Shown: positions 22,646 to 30,691 of the stretch, in pieces
How the letters are laid out: each line of letters opens with the position of its first letter
How positions within the stretch are numbered: position 1 is the stretch's first letter
NCBI GenBank assembly: GCA_035772405.1
Contig: JAYKKM010000428.1
Span: forward strand, 6,846,001 to 6,910,000
From: Chrysogorgia sp. JL179-B06
Taxonomy: Eukaryota > Cnidaria > Anthozoa > Scleralcyonacea > Chrysogorgiidae
DNA length: 64,000 bases
Reading direction: 5' to 3'
The notes under the pieces: generated by a model
Told to the model about the DNA's origin: nothing
The model's input: the letters and a program-made list of their open reading frames with translations, nothing else
Database searches by the model: none
Program-made: the position numbers and the translations under genes

Positions 22646-25600
22646 TCAGTGTTTGTCGCCTCTCACTTCAATGTTTTTGTGACCATACGCATAGGAGTCA
22701 ATACCATTTTCTAGAAGGTATCGTTTATCATCAAAACAGGATAGCGATACTTTATTAATTTCATAACTACCGAGCTGATGTTTGACACTTCTAATGGTCT
22801 TCATTGTGTGTCGCAACTGTTTCTGCTCGAGTAACACACTTTTATAATCTTCGTGTCTGATCACTTTTTTAATTATATTCTTTCTAATACCTTTAGCGGT
22901 TTTCCCGCCGCCTCCACCCTCTTTCAAATAGCTGTACATTTTACTGCGCAACCCAACGAACTCGACAATTGGCGTCCCAGCGCACTCGTCCTTCATCTTC
23001 CCAATAACTTTCTTATTCTCTCTAAAAAAGAATGGGCTGTCTGCAGGATAGTCGCTATTGTCAAACTTTTCGCGCTCCTCCATGAAGTCAGAGTAGACGT
23101 CGCCAGTTTTGATTGTGTACAACAGACTGTCAGTGTCGGTGAAGTGTAGTCTGCAGGTATCGCTAGAGTACTTTTTCATAATATAATTATAGTGAAAATT
23201 GTACATCAGCGTTTTGCTCAAGTCTAGTATGCACATACCCACGTATGCGGGTCTATTTAATGTCAGCGTTTCTTTGACTTTGTGGACAGCGACTAAGTTC
23301 TCGCTAAATATTTTGCAAGACACAAACGTCGGCTTTGAGACGAGCTTTTCTAATTTCTTCGCAGTGGTCACTAATCTTACATCCACACGCTTCCTCAAAT
23401 TCTCCATTGTTTTTCCGAACACACTGTTGTTCATCAACTTGAAGAAGTCCTTCTCAAAAGCGTTCTTAGCCGCAGTTCTTTTGACTGTGTTAAAGTCGAT
23501 GTACTTGCCTAGCCACTTGGACTGGTCAAACTGCAGGACCCTGTGAATCTTATTGATTTTTAATCCAAGATCCATGTACAACTGCAGATTTCCGTAGTGA
23601 CACACATACTTTTTTTTGTCCATCAAATTAGTCACCAGCTTCTTCACACCACCAACACTCACATTAAACTTATTTTTGATTTTCGTGCAGTACTCCGACA
23701 ACATGTCAACGGTTATCTCCATCTTCTCGGGAGCCAACGGGTAATCGTTGTGTAGGTCATGCAAATGGGTTGGGTACTCCAAGTCGACCTCGAGCAGTAA
23801 GCCCTTTTTACTATTGTTGTGATACTCACGCAGATTAACTTTTTCTATTTCTTTCTCAGTCAACCACTTGAAGCCGCCCGTGGGTAGACTTCGACTCATT
23901 GCCCATCCATACAAGTTGTTGGCGTCAAGGTACATCAAATACTTCGACTCTTGCTCTTTGTCATACCCTTCCATGTACTTATTATTCGCCACACCATGTC
24001 TGTTGCATATGTAGCTCACACCACCACGCATACCTAGTTCTACGAACTGGAACATGTCGATGTCGGACAATAATTCGAGTTCCACTCCAGTCATCTTCAG
24101 CATAGCATCCCAAGCCAACCCAGGCGATGTGAAATAATGGCAAGGGTCTAGTTTATACTCACGGTGACATGTCTTTCTAAAGTTCTCAAAAACGTCGGCA
24201 AGCAAGAGCACGTCACTTTTCAAATACAGGTCGTGATACCCACCCATACTCTCAACGTTGAAGTAGTCCCACACATCGATGGCGCGCTCATGCATTTCTT
24301 CCGTGATGTGCTCATCGTTCAGAACGCTGTAGAAATCTTTTTTGGAGGGTAGCTCACACTCATCGAATTTTTCAAAGGAGTCCATATAATCGTAGGGATA
24401 GACCCCCTTTCTTGTCATAAGTGCCAACCCCTCGTCGCGAAACACTTCTGACGTGTATTTGAAAGCGTCCCTTGGTAGGTTCTTCACCAAGTTGTCTAGA
24501 CCACTACTCATGAACTGAAAGCTGTCCAAGAATACCAAGTTTTTTCCAAGCATGAACGCCATGTACTTCTCCATGTTGTTCGGTATCACGTTAATGTCTT
24601 GACCAAACTTGCCAATCTCCTGCATGATGAAATGGCTATCGTAACCGCGTAAGTTATGAAAGATCACAGGGATTTTATCAGTCAACTTAAAGTTCACGTT
24701 ACACTCACGATGTGCGGACCCTCTGTACTTACCTGACACATGACAGTGGTCTCTCACTCTAACGTCAGCGCTGGTGTACTCAACGCTACAAATATGACAA
24801 CTCTTGGCCTCGTCGAAATTCTTCTTATCGGCATCAGTCAGTATCATTTCTTTGTTAAAGTGACTCTCAGATGTCTCTTTACAATATTCGACAATTTCTA
24901 GCATCTCCCCAATGAACTTGTTGACTGCGTTTTCACCGCGATACACTTTTACTGGCTTACTGTACTCGTTATCGTAGCAACAAACCAATTTATACCCATA
25001 ACCGCAGTCAACATGCCTCTGGTAAGCACTTGTGTAGCTACACTCGCTTGATGGTGTCGCTGTGTGCACCTTCTGTGTGATAGCCTCGAAATCTGCGTAC
25101 ACCACAAATGGTACATTTAATTGTCTGCTAAAATTCTCGTATTTCACTTTCGCACCTTTTTGTGGCATTTTAATAGCTTGCTTCCCATTAATGACCAAAC
25201 ACACTTCCACATGGCGTTCAAGCACGTCCGCGCGGGTGAAACACTGCAAACAATACCTGCAAAAGTGCTTTCTCGCCTTGTGCTCTGTCTGACGGTACAT
25301 AAACTTGTTGAAATCACGAATATATACATAATGCTTGTTGCCCACGTCATTAGTTATCAACAATAGGTCCATATGGTCAGGACACGCCTCCTTAGAAACG
25401 TACACAGGGAATGGCTGCTTATTTTCGTACCCAAAAACATTAATGCTAATTTCGTTAACCTTTTCGATCTTGTTGTAGTCTTTGAGTGTGACTGGGAAGT
25501 CAACTCCGTCATAATTCAGCTCACCGACGTGCCTAGCGTACTTCAACGTTCTATCGGAGTGTTTTCCAACAGGAAACTTATGCGCTAGGTGACACCATCT

Positions 25601-26239
25601 AAAGCACTCGTTGTCATCATCGTTATTTACATTTATCAGACCCTTCATACTGTTGCGCAGCTCCTTTGGCAACGCAATGTAGCTACTCCCATGCAAAGGT
25701 CTGTAAATAGCAACGTTGACGTAGTGTGCGTCTATTTTGTCGATAGTCCATCCAGACCCCTCAGATAACCACCCAGCTATCCGCGTCAAAATCTGCTCCG
25801 ATCCACGATTGGCAACACCCTCGATGTCGTGCTCGTTAATGACGACGAACGTTTCGCTGTTAAAGTAGGCAGTTTTGTATGTGGTCTTATCGAGTTCTAA
25901 AACTTTCTCAAAAGTGACCTTGACTGTCTCCACCACTTTCATTCCGTTGGTCTCACCTAGTTCACGTCTCAAAAGGTTAGTGACAGCGCTTCTACTACCA
26001 TTTACCTGATTAATGTCTCTGTCGTCAATTACTTCGACTCCATAGGACCTTGTGAACCCTCTCAGTGCTCGATCCAACAGATGCGTCGACGGTGCGAGGT
26101 CTTCGACTGCAGGTTGTCCCTCCTGATCTCTAAAGAAGCCGTGAACGTTGGTCGCTTCATCTGTTAGTGAATCGACAACGGCTGCGCTCGTCTTATGCGC
26201 CCGTCTTTTTTTCAGCGGGTTTTTCACAGTCCGACTCAT
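22646..26239 (-). CDS. polB: Protein-primed DNA polymerase B (pPolB)
   Basis: 1197 residues, family B polymerase of the Polinton type, expected to replicate the element by protein priming. An N-terminal region (1-320) is followed by a zinc knuckle C327/C330/H343/C347. Exonuclease motifs are ADFEA (D383, E385), NLRGYDSH (529-536) and YLKSD (672-676). Between Exo I and Exo II lies an HNH/endonuclease VII-like cluster (C481, C484, DHCH near 500, H510, C513). Polymerase motifs are LDANNLYGWAM (D772), K934-NNSVFGK and TDTDS (D1035, D1037). All catalytic residues are present. The stop codon lies inside the TIR inner edge. The ATG overlaps the stop of the upstream gene as ATGA. Confidence 0.97.
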   Translation of the reverse strand: MSRTVKNPLKKRRAHKTSAAVVDSLTDEATNVHGFFRDQEGQPAVEDLAPSTHLLDRALRGFTRSYGVEVIDDRDINQVNGSRSAVTNLLRRELGETNGMKVVETVKVTFEKVLELDKTTYKTAYFNSETFVVINEHDIEGVANRGSEQILTRIAGWLSEGSGWTIDKIDAHYVNVAIYRPLHGSSYIALPKELRNSMKGLINVNNDDDNECFRWCHLAHKFPVGKHSDRTLKYARHVGELNYDGVDFPVTLKDYNKIEKVNEISINVFGYENKQPFPVYVSKEACPDHMDLLLITNDVGNKHYVYIRDFNKFMYRQTEHKARKHFCRYCLQCFTRADVLERHVEVCLVINGKQAIKMPQKGAKVKYENFSRQLNVPFVVYADFEAITQKVHTATPSSECSYTSAYQRHVDCGYGYKLVCCYDNEYSKPVKVYRGENAVNKFIGEMLEIVEYCKETSESHFNKEMILTDADKKNFDEAKSCHICSVEYTSADVRVRDHCHVSGKYRGSAHRECNVNFKLTDKIPVIFHNLRGYDSHFIMQEIGKFGQDINVIPNNMEKYMAFMLGKNLVFLDSFQFMSSGLDNLVKNLPRDAFKYTSEVFRDEGLALMTRKGVYPYDYMDSFEKFDECELPSKKDFYSVLNDEHITEEMHERAIDVWDYFNVESMGGYHDLYLKSDVLLLADVFENFRKTCHREYKLDPCHYFTSPGLAWDAMLKMTGVELELLSDIDMFQFVELGMRGGVSYICNRHGVANNKYMEGYDKEQESKYLMYLDANNLYGWAMSRSLPTGGFKWLTEKEIEKVNLREYHNNSKKGLLLEVDLEYPTHLHDLHNDYPLAPEKMEITVDMLSEYCTKIKNKFNVSVGGVKKLVTNLMDKKKYVCHYGNLQLYMDLGLKINKIHRVLQFDQSKWLGKYIDFNTVKRTAAKNAFEKDFFKLMNNSVFGKTMENLRKRVDVRLVTTAKKLEKLVSKPTFVSCKIFSENLVAVHKVKETLTLNRPAYVGMCILDLSKTLMYNFHYNYIMKKYSSDTCRLHFTDTDSLLYTIKTGDVYSDFMEEREKFDNSDYPADSPFFFRENKKVIGKMKDECAGTPIVEFVGLRSKMYSYLKEGGGGGKTAKGIRKNIIKKVIRHEDYKSVLLEQKQLRHTMKTIRSVKHQLGSYEINKVSLSCFDDKRYLLENGIDSYAYGHKNIEVRGDKH

Positions 26240-26820
26240 TGGCTTCTATATACACTACACTTATTTATTTTTTTCCTAAACCACTCGTTGTAATAATTGT
26301 CACCACTTTCACACCATCCCAGCTTTGGGTACACCACCCCAAACAGATTGTTATCAAACAAGTCTTTCACCTTCCCGTCTTTGAGGTCTGACACCTTCTT
26401 GAGTGTCTCGACTCGTCTTCTGTGGCACAACCTAATAATGTAGTATCCATATCTGCTGACATTTCTACCCTTGATCAAATTGCATGAGTGCAGCGCATTG
26501 ACAACTTTCAGGAAGTCCTCTTTTATCAACTCAAGGTGCTCACCCTTCACAACGTTCCGTAGTCTCCTCCCCATCCACCAAGACCGTTTGTGAACGCTTT
26601 TTAACCGAGTGAGTCTCATGTCGCTGTAACTCTGAGTGTAACCCCATTCGGTGTCGCCACACTTTGGACATGCGTACCCACCACAGTCAGTCACATTTTT
26701 CACAACGTCGCAATCCGAGCAGTAGTAAAGCCTGAAGGTGCCTCCACACTCAATTTGCGTCTCATTCGCGATTTCGTCAATTGTTAAGCCATAACTCATC
26801 TGCCTCATAAGTTTGTCCAT
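26236..26820 (-). CDS. Zinc-ribbon protein upstream of polymerase
   Basis: 194 residues from the ATG at 26820 (a GTG one codon earlier is not a eukaryotic start). Residues 25-60 carry YYCSDCD and YACPKCGD, a four-cysteine zinc ribbon. The rest is basic with WWMGRRLRNV and a C-terminal aromatic tail. No family name is certain. Its TGA overlaps the ATG of pPolB by ATGA, so the two are probably translated from linked messages and may act together in replication. A DNA-binding partner of the polymerase is an inference. Confidence 0.65.
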   Translation of the reverse strand: MDKLMRQMSYGLTIDEIANETQIECGGTFRLYYCSDCDVVKNVTDCGGYACPKCGDTEWGYTQSYSDMRLTRLKSVHKRSWWMGRRLRNVVKGEHLELIKEDFLKVVNALHSCNLIKGRNVSRYGYYIIRLCHRRRVETLKKVSDLKDGKVKDLFDNNLFGVVYPKLGWCESGDNYYNEWFRKKINKCSVYRSQ

Positions 26821-26845
26821 CACTCTTATACTACTCCAACATTTT

Positions 26846-27265
26846 TTATCGAGTTAGCACCCACACCGCTATCCCACTACCCAAACCTAGCGCGCTAACA
26901 AACAACAATTGGTATTCCTTCATTTCCGCACTCGGTTGGTAGTAATCCGCAACCCTTGGGGAGTCAGTGAACACTCGTCCGCTGTACTGTATGGTCATTA
27001 CGCTTCTAAGTTCTTCCAACGCATGGTTTGTGTCATTGATGTCAGCGTTAGCGTCAGAGAGCATTTGCCGTAAACGCTGAATCTTATCTTTTTTAGCAAT
27101 CTCATTTTCATACCACGCTTCTTTCGCGCTGGCTAACTGTTCCAACGCATGATTATGTCTTTTCATCTCAGCTTCATAACCCGAGTGATTAAACTTTGAA
27201 AACATAAAGCCAGCGCCTGCAAAAGCCACTGCATTAAATATCCCCCCAGCCACAACGCTCACCAT
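26846..27265 (-). CDS. Small two-ended membrane protein
   Basis: 139 residues. An N-terminal hydrophobic segment (about 3-23, rich in Gly/Ala/Phe) and a C-terminal one (about 118-137) flank a charged helical middle (residues 30-90). The pattern resembles small membrane proteins often found beside the polymerase in invertebrate Polintons. No enzymatic motif is seen. It starts 4 bp below the neighbouring gene and runs the same way, so it belongs to the leftward block. A role in a virion membrane or in assembly is a guess. Confidence 0.65.
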   Translation of the reverse strand: MVSVVAGGIFNAVAFAGAGFMFSKFNHSGYEAEMKRHNHALEQLASAKEAWYENEIAKKDKIQRLRQMLSDANADINDTNHALEELRSVMTIQYSGRVFTDSPRVADYYQPSAEMKEYQLLFVSALGLGSGIAVWVLTR

Positions 27266-27269
27266 TAAC

Positions 27270-27506
27270 TTACGTTGATTTGAATGGATCTGTCGGTATC
27301 CACTTTTTCGATTGCATCCATTTTACTAACAGCGTTCCTGCACCAACAGCTGCAGCAAGTTTCACTGTGCCTTTAACTGTCTCTGGTGTTCCCAATGGTT
27401 CTCCCAAAGCCTTTTTAGAAATCATACTCACTACCACAGCACCAGTCGTAACAAGTAGCGCATCGTACAATTCGTTCATAAGTTCTTTTCGATCAATCGC
27501 AGCCAT
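27270..27506 (-). CDS. Small hydrophobic Polinton protein
   Basis: 78 residues from the ATG at 27506. The longer open frame starts at a TTG and is unlikely. It begins MAAIDRKELMNELYDALLVT, has a Gly/Ala-rich hydrophobic stretch (about 45-62) and ends with WIPTDPF, a pattern I associate with small proteins of other invertebrate Polintons. Two membrane passes are plausible. It lies tightly between two other small membrane-protein genes. Confidence 0.6.
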   Translation of the reverse strand: MAAIDRKELMNELYDALLVTTGAVVVSMISKKALGEPLGTPETVKGTVKLAAAVGAGTLLVKWMQSKKWIPTDPFKST

Positions 27507-27529
27507 ATATACATTGTCGTGTGTTTTGT

Positions 27530-27874
27530 TCAAGAATCAAATGTGTCAAGTGTTGGACGACGAGTTCTACAACTTTCTGACACAGCTGGTGTAGTACTCA
27601 CAGGCTCTAGTCGTGTCTCTTTTTCACTGCTAATTGTGTACCATAACGAAGCACCAGCGATGATTACACCAAGTGTTCCGACAACATATCCATAACCCCA
27701 CTCACCACCCTGTTCTTCGTTGACTATCATTTCACGCATTTTCTTTTCTTTCGCAGCTTTCGATATCTCAGCCAACTTTTTACCAGCAGCGACGCGTTTT
27801 GGGTCCTTCACCTTAACACTTTTCACATCAGCCGTGATCTTAGCGTCAACAGCCGTCTGTGAGTCCTCAACCAT
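27530..27874 (-). CDS. Single-pass membrane protein, basic N-terminus
   Basis: 114 residues. A Lys/Ala-rich N-terminal part with DPKRVAAGKKLAEISKAAKE precedes one predicted membrane helix (about 65-83, YVVGTLGVIIAGASLWYTI). A short polar tail follows. It is the first gene of the leftward block and faces the rightward gene at 28007 across a repeat-bearing spacer. Its function is unknown. Confidence 0.6.
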   Translation of the reverse strand: MVEDSQTAVDAKITADVKSVKVKDPKRVAAGKKLAEISKAAKEKKMREMIVNEEQGGEWGYGYVVGTLGVIIAGASLWYTISSEKETRLEPVSTTPAVSESCRTRRPTLDTFDS

Positions 27875-28006
27875 CTAATACACTATCACATATTATCTTA
27901 CTCACAGTTGACCTCACAGGTGTCTCACAGTTGACCTCACAGGTATCTCACAGTTCCAGACCAAACGCGCTAAAAAAATTAGGATTTTTTCTGGGGGTAT
28001 AACATA
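27875..28006. promoter_or_regulatory. Divergent promoter region with 23-bp repeats
   Basis: The spacer between divergent genes holds 2.4 head-to-tail copies of a 23-bp unit at 27901-27955 (CTCACAGTTGACCTCACAGG). The unit contains CTCACAG twice and a partial dyad with CTGTGAG. At 27991-28001 is CTGGGGGTATA, 5 nt before the ATG at 28007. Position suggests a shared control region; the binding factor is unknown. Confidence 0.5.
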
Positions 28007-28696
28007 ATGACTCAAGCCAGAGAAATCAGCGAAGAAGATATTGCCAACATGTTGAGAACAGCCTTTATCAGTGTGCCCACCCTACAAGGCGCCTCTGGAC
28101 CTATCATCTTAAACGAGTACTTCTCAACATACACAATGTTCGACCCCGACCCTGAAGGGCCACCAAAACGGCTTGGCTCTCAGATCCGCCATACGAGGTA
28201 TCTTCTCGACGCTTGGATCGATCTTCGAGAAGACAGAGCCAACGAGCTTGCTGATACATTAGCTAGCATAATCCCTGTGTGGTGTTACTCATCATTCAAG
28301 TACCTCATGTTAGCAAGTGGTGTCTACTTGAACAACCCTTGTGAGTCCACAGCTACATTACTCGGTAGTTTCCTCCAAGTGTTCTTAGCGACCCTCATGT
28401 GGAAACCATGCCCAACCAAAGCCAAAGCGTGGCTAGAGCTCGCCGCAAACCGCGACGTCCACGTTTGCAAGGTTGGGTGTAATGAGATACTGGGTGCGGA
28501 CGATATCAGGGACCACGTACTCTCACCCACCCACAGACACTTTGCGAGAAATAAAAACATGTACACCTGTTACCCATGCGGTGTGGCCACCAACGACCCA
28601 CTGCATCGCTTGAGACATGAGAGCTCGAAGACTCATCTTGAAAACTTAGAGCTCCAGCGGATATTCAACATGGAACGACGGTTTCCACCAGAATAA
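28007..28696 (+). CDS. Protein with two C-terminal zinc fingers
   Basis: 229 residues. No domain is recognised in the first 150. The C-terminal part carries two zinc-finger-like units: C153/C157 with H168 and H175, and YTCYPC with H..RHES..H near residues 186-209. The spacing is C2H2-like but loose. It is the first gene of a short rightward block and sits 28 bp before the thymidine kinase, sharing a CTG.GGGTATA leader. DNA or RNA binding is an inference. Confidence 0.6.
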   Translation: MTQAREISEEDIANMLRTAFISVPTLQGASGPIILNEYFSTYTMFDPDPEGPPKRLGSQIRHTRYLLDAWIDLREDRANELADTLASIIPVWCYSSFKYLMLASGVYLNNPCESTATLLGSFLQVFLATLMWKPCPTKAKAWLELAANRDVHVCKVGCNEILGADDIRDHVLSPTHRHFARNKNMYTCYPCGVATNDPLHRLRHESSKTHLENLELQRIFNMERRFPPE

Positions 28697-28707
28697 AAAA
28701 TATTTCT

Positions 28708-28718
28708 CTGAGGGTATA
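28708..28718 (+). promoter_or_regulatory. Start-proximal CTGAGGGTATA motif
   Basis: Lies 6 nt before the thymidine kinase ATG and matches CTGGGGGTATA, placed 5 nt before the ATG at 28007, in 10 of 11 bases. Both are preceded by a T-rich run. Equal position before two consecutive genes suggests a common initiator or late-promoter-like element. Confidence 0.4.
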
Positions 28719-28724
28719 GTAACC

Positions 28725-29297
28725 ATGAGAAAAGTTGGTAAACTAGAGATCGTGATTGGTCCCATGTTTGCAGGAAAAACGACAGAGACTCTCCGCAGGT
28801 TAGTCACGTTAAGTAAGTCAGGGCTCAAAGTCCTCTACATGAACAACACAGGTGACACTAGGCGAACTGACCACGCGTTCTCCACACATCGTCAGACCAT
28901 TGTTGTTGGATCAGACAGTTTACCTGCGAAGTTAATCACCAACCTTCCGAGTTCTTCCGAGATAGCTGATTATGACGTCATCGGAATTGATGAAGGCCAT
29001 TGGTACTCTGATCTACTCCCAGTTATTCACGAATACATTAAAGCCGGCATCCACGTCATTATTTGTGGTCTCATATCAACAGAGCACTTAAAAAGAATTG
29101 GTGAGCTTGACACACTGTTCCCAGTAGCGGACGACATCACATTTCTAAAAGCGTATTGCGCCGTTTGTCGCGACACTTACGGAACAACCGTTGAAGCACC
29201 ATTCAATTGGAGATACAACCCAGGACCATCATTCGTTGGTGGTGCTGAGCAATATCGCGCGGTGTGCAGACGTCATCATCCTTCCACACAAAATTAA
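28725..29297 (+). CDS. tk: Thymidine kinase, type II (TK1-like)
   Basis: 190 residues, the usual length for a type II thymidine kinase, which phosphorylates thymidine in nucleotide salvage. The P-loop GPMFAGKT is at 12-19, a DTRR segment at 44-47 and Walker B plus catalytic Glu in GIDEGHWY (D89, E90). Zinc ligands are C145, C148, C181 and a probable H184. The lasso loop VGGAEQYRAVC is at 171-181. Two specificity regions differ from the classic form: the usual aromatic pair after the catalytic Glu is WY, and the thymine-stacking loop after CGL is replaced by ISTEHLKR. Activity is likely, exact substrate less so. A nucleotide-salvage gene is unusual cargo for a Polinton. Confidence 0.9.
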   Translation: MRKVGKLEIVIGPMFAGKTTETLRRLVTLSKSGLKVLYMNNTGDTRRTDHAFSTHRQTIVVGSDSLPAKLITNLPSSSEIADYDVIGIDEGHWYSDLLPVIHEYIKAGIHVIICGLISTEHLKRIGELDTLFPVADDITFLKAYCAVCRDTYGTTVEAPFNWRYNPGPSFVGGAEQYRAVCRRHHPSTQN

Positions 29298-29536
29298 GGG
29301 TGTTCTCGGATACCCCACTTTTTAAATTTAGACATTGGTCACATGAAGCGTCCAATGTCTCCCGTAGAAACATTTTTTTCACACAGTGGTCAGAAGGTTT
29401 GTGAAATAAATAGAGAAAGTTTCGCGGATATTTTTTACTGAGTTAAAAACGTCTTTAAAAAATGCTAGAGCAGTTGTCACTTCAGACGTCGTCTCAACAA
29501 CGAGAACGAGCGCTAATTCGACTCGTCAGTCACTGT
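29298..29536. other. Convergent intergenic spacer
   Basis: The space between the rightward kinase and the leftward nuclease. It is T-rich with a few short dyads and holds no open frame or motif I can name. It probably contains both polyadenylation regions. Confidence 0.45.
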
Positions 29537-30343
29537 CTAAAAAGTCTCTTTACAATAGCGTCTCTCGTGGTTACTCAACGCTGATTTATTTTTAAATTTA
29601 CGAAGGCAGTGAGAGCATTGAAACCCAACGTCAAAGAGATATTTTATCACTGTGGTGATAGCGTCATCGTATGAGTCGCACAACAACGTTAGATACCCAG
29701 CGGATTTATATCTGAGCAACAGAGACTCCTGCTCTTTGGACGTCTTGCCTGTGCCACCTGGGTTCTTGAACTCAATCACAAGCCCGCTGTGCTGTCGGTT
29801 CGCATTGGCAATAATCAAGTCAGGCGTTCCACGTTGATAACCTTTTTTCCACGAATTTATTCTTTTACTCGAGGTGTCTTGATTCTCACCACAAGCGGCT
29901 ATCAAAATAGCTTCTGGATAATATTTCCTAAGAAAACCGACAACTTTCGTATGAAGGTCAAACTCAGTGATCATTTTAAATTGATTGTGTTTGAGACCAA
30001 CGTCAGCTAAACTTTTTCTAACGCTTGGCAAGACCTCTGAGTGCACCCACCTTCCAAAGTGTTTCGCACGCTCCAATTTACTCGAGAACGTCAATGAGTA
30101 GACCCCAAGTTCGTTGATAAACGAGGCCTGCTCTATCTTCATTTTGCAATCAGGTTCGACGTGGTCGTTGACTGCATCTTTTGGTCGAGCGTAACCTAAA
30201 GCACTTGCGACTTCTCTTGCTTTGAACCATACTTCACCGTTGTCCATGACCGTTGTGATTTGATGACCATCGAAGTCGAATAATCGAAGCGCTGTGGAGG
30301 TCATCACTATATTATAGTCTCCTACAAAAAAACTACTCGACAT
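29537..30343 (-). CDS. BRO-N / VRR-NUC nuclease with C-terminal zinc finger
   Basis: 268 residues with three parts. Residues about 15-112 match a BRO-N domain, with VWFKAREVASALGYARPKD and GVYSLTFSSKLERAKHFGRW; this DNA-binding fold is known from baculoviruses, large DNA viruses and phages. Residues about 130-237 form a VRR-NUC (PD-(D/E)xK) nuclease, with GTPDLII (D175), LVIEFKNPGG (E191, K193) and KEQ (Q205). Residues 243-264 are a zinc finger, CSHC then H259 and C264. The expected role is structure-specific DNA cleavage in replication or recombination, or anti-host action; that is inference. A start at Met14 (30304) is possible. Confidence 0.85.
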   Translation of the reverse strand: MSSSFFVGDYNIVMTSTALRLFDFDGHQITTVMDNGEVWFKAREVASALGYARPKDAVNDHVEPDCKMKIEQASFINELGVYSLTFSSKLERAKHFGRWVHSEVLPSVRKSLADVGLKHNQFKMITEFDLHTKVVGFLRKYYPEAILIAACGENQDTSSKRINSWKKGYQRGTPDLIIANANRQHSGLVIEFKNPGGTGKTSKEQESLLLRYKSAGYLTLLCDSYDDAITTVIKYLFDVGFQCSHCLRKFKNKSALSNHERRYCKETF

Positions 30344-30473
30344 AGGTGTCAGGTTTTTTATAGATCTGGTTTGTTGTGTACCAATGCAGCAAATACGTTT
30401 TATTAGTCTTCAGTTTTCTACGTCGTCTGAAAAAGTTTCTAATGTTACGAGCCAGTTTTCTAAGCCAACCCAT
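30333..30473 (-). CDS. Very small basic protein
   Basis: An ATG frame of 46 codons starting MGWLRKLARNIRNFFRRRRK. The first half is a strongly basic amphipathic helix and the second half is Tyr/Lys-rich. It starts 9 bp after the stop of the upstream gene in the same direction and its end overlaps the BRO-N gene start by 11 bp, in keeping with the compact layout. Small basic proteins accompany DNA in many virions, but no family match is claimed. Confidence 0.4.
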   Translation of the reverse strand: MGWLRKLARNIRNFFRRRRKLKTNKTYLLHWYTTNQIYKKPDTYVE

Positions 30474-30481
30474 TACATAAC

Positions 30482-30691
30482 TTAGGTCACGTCTCCCACC
30501 ACTCCTACAGTGTCTAATTCCGCGGGTAACATAATAGGTTCGCCATAAGTCTTTTTAGACCTCATACCAATCTCAGCGTGGAGCTCGAGAGTCACATCAC
30601 CGCGGCCAAATGACCCACCAGCTTTGAACATGTGATCAGTCGTCTTATTTATTTTGTATATTTCACGTTCTTTTGAAACACATGCTCCCAT
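30482..30691 (-). CDS. Small protein with N-myristoylation signal
   Basis: 69 residues beginning MGACVSKE. Gly2 with Ser6 and Lys7 is a good match to the N-myristoylation consensus, and Cys4 is placed for palmitoylation, so the product is probably tethered to a membrane. The rest is polar with no known fold. Its ATG touches the stop codon of the upstream gene (TAA then ATG), so the two are tightly coupled. A capsid-to-membrane or cell-membrane link is a reasonable guess. Confidence 0.6.
   Translation of the reverse strand: MGACVSKEREIYKINKTTDHMFKAGGSFGRGDVTLELHAEIGMRSKKTYGEPIMLPAELDTVGVVGDVT

Larger units (their letters stand above)
17863..22663. repeat. Left terminal inverted repeat (4.8 kb)
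   Basis: Matches the reverse complement of 40596-48029 plus 48692-48904, apart from one large insertion in the right copy and small indels. It starts with AGTAGGTAAC and 39 Cs. Inside are diverged direct repeats, an AAAGTTA-type array, a 170-bp hairpin and 47-bp iterons. The inner end lies inside the last codons of the polymerase gene. Confidence 0.93.
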
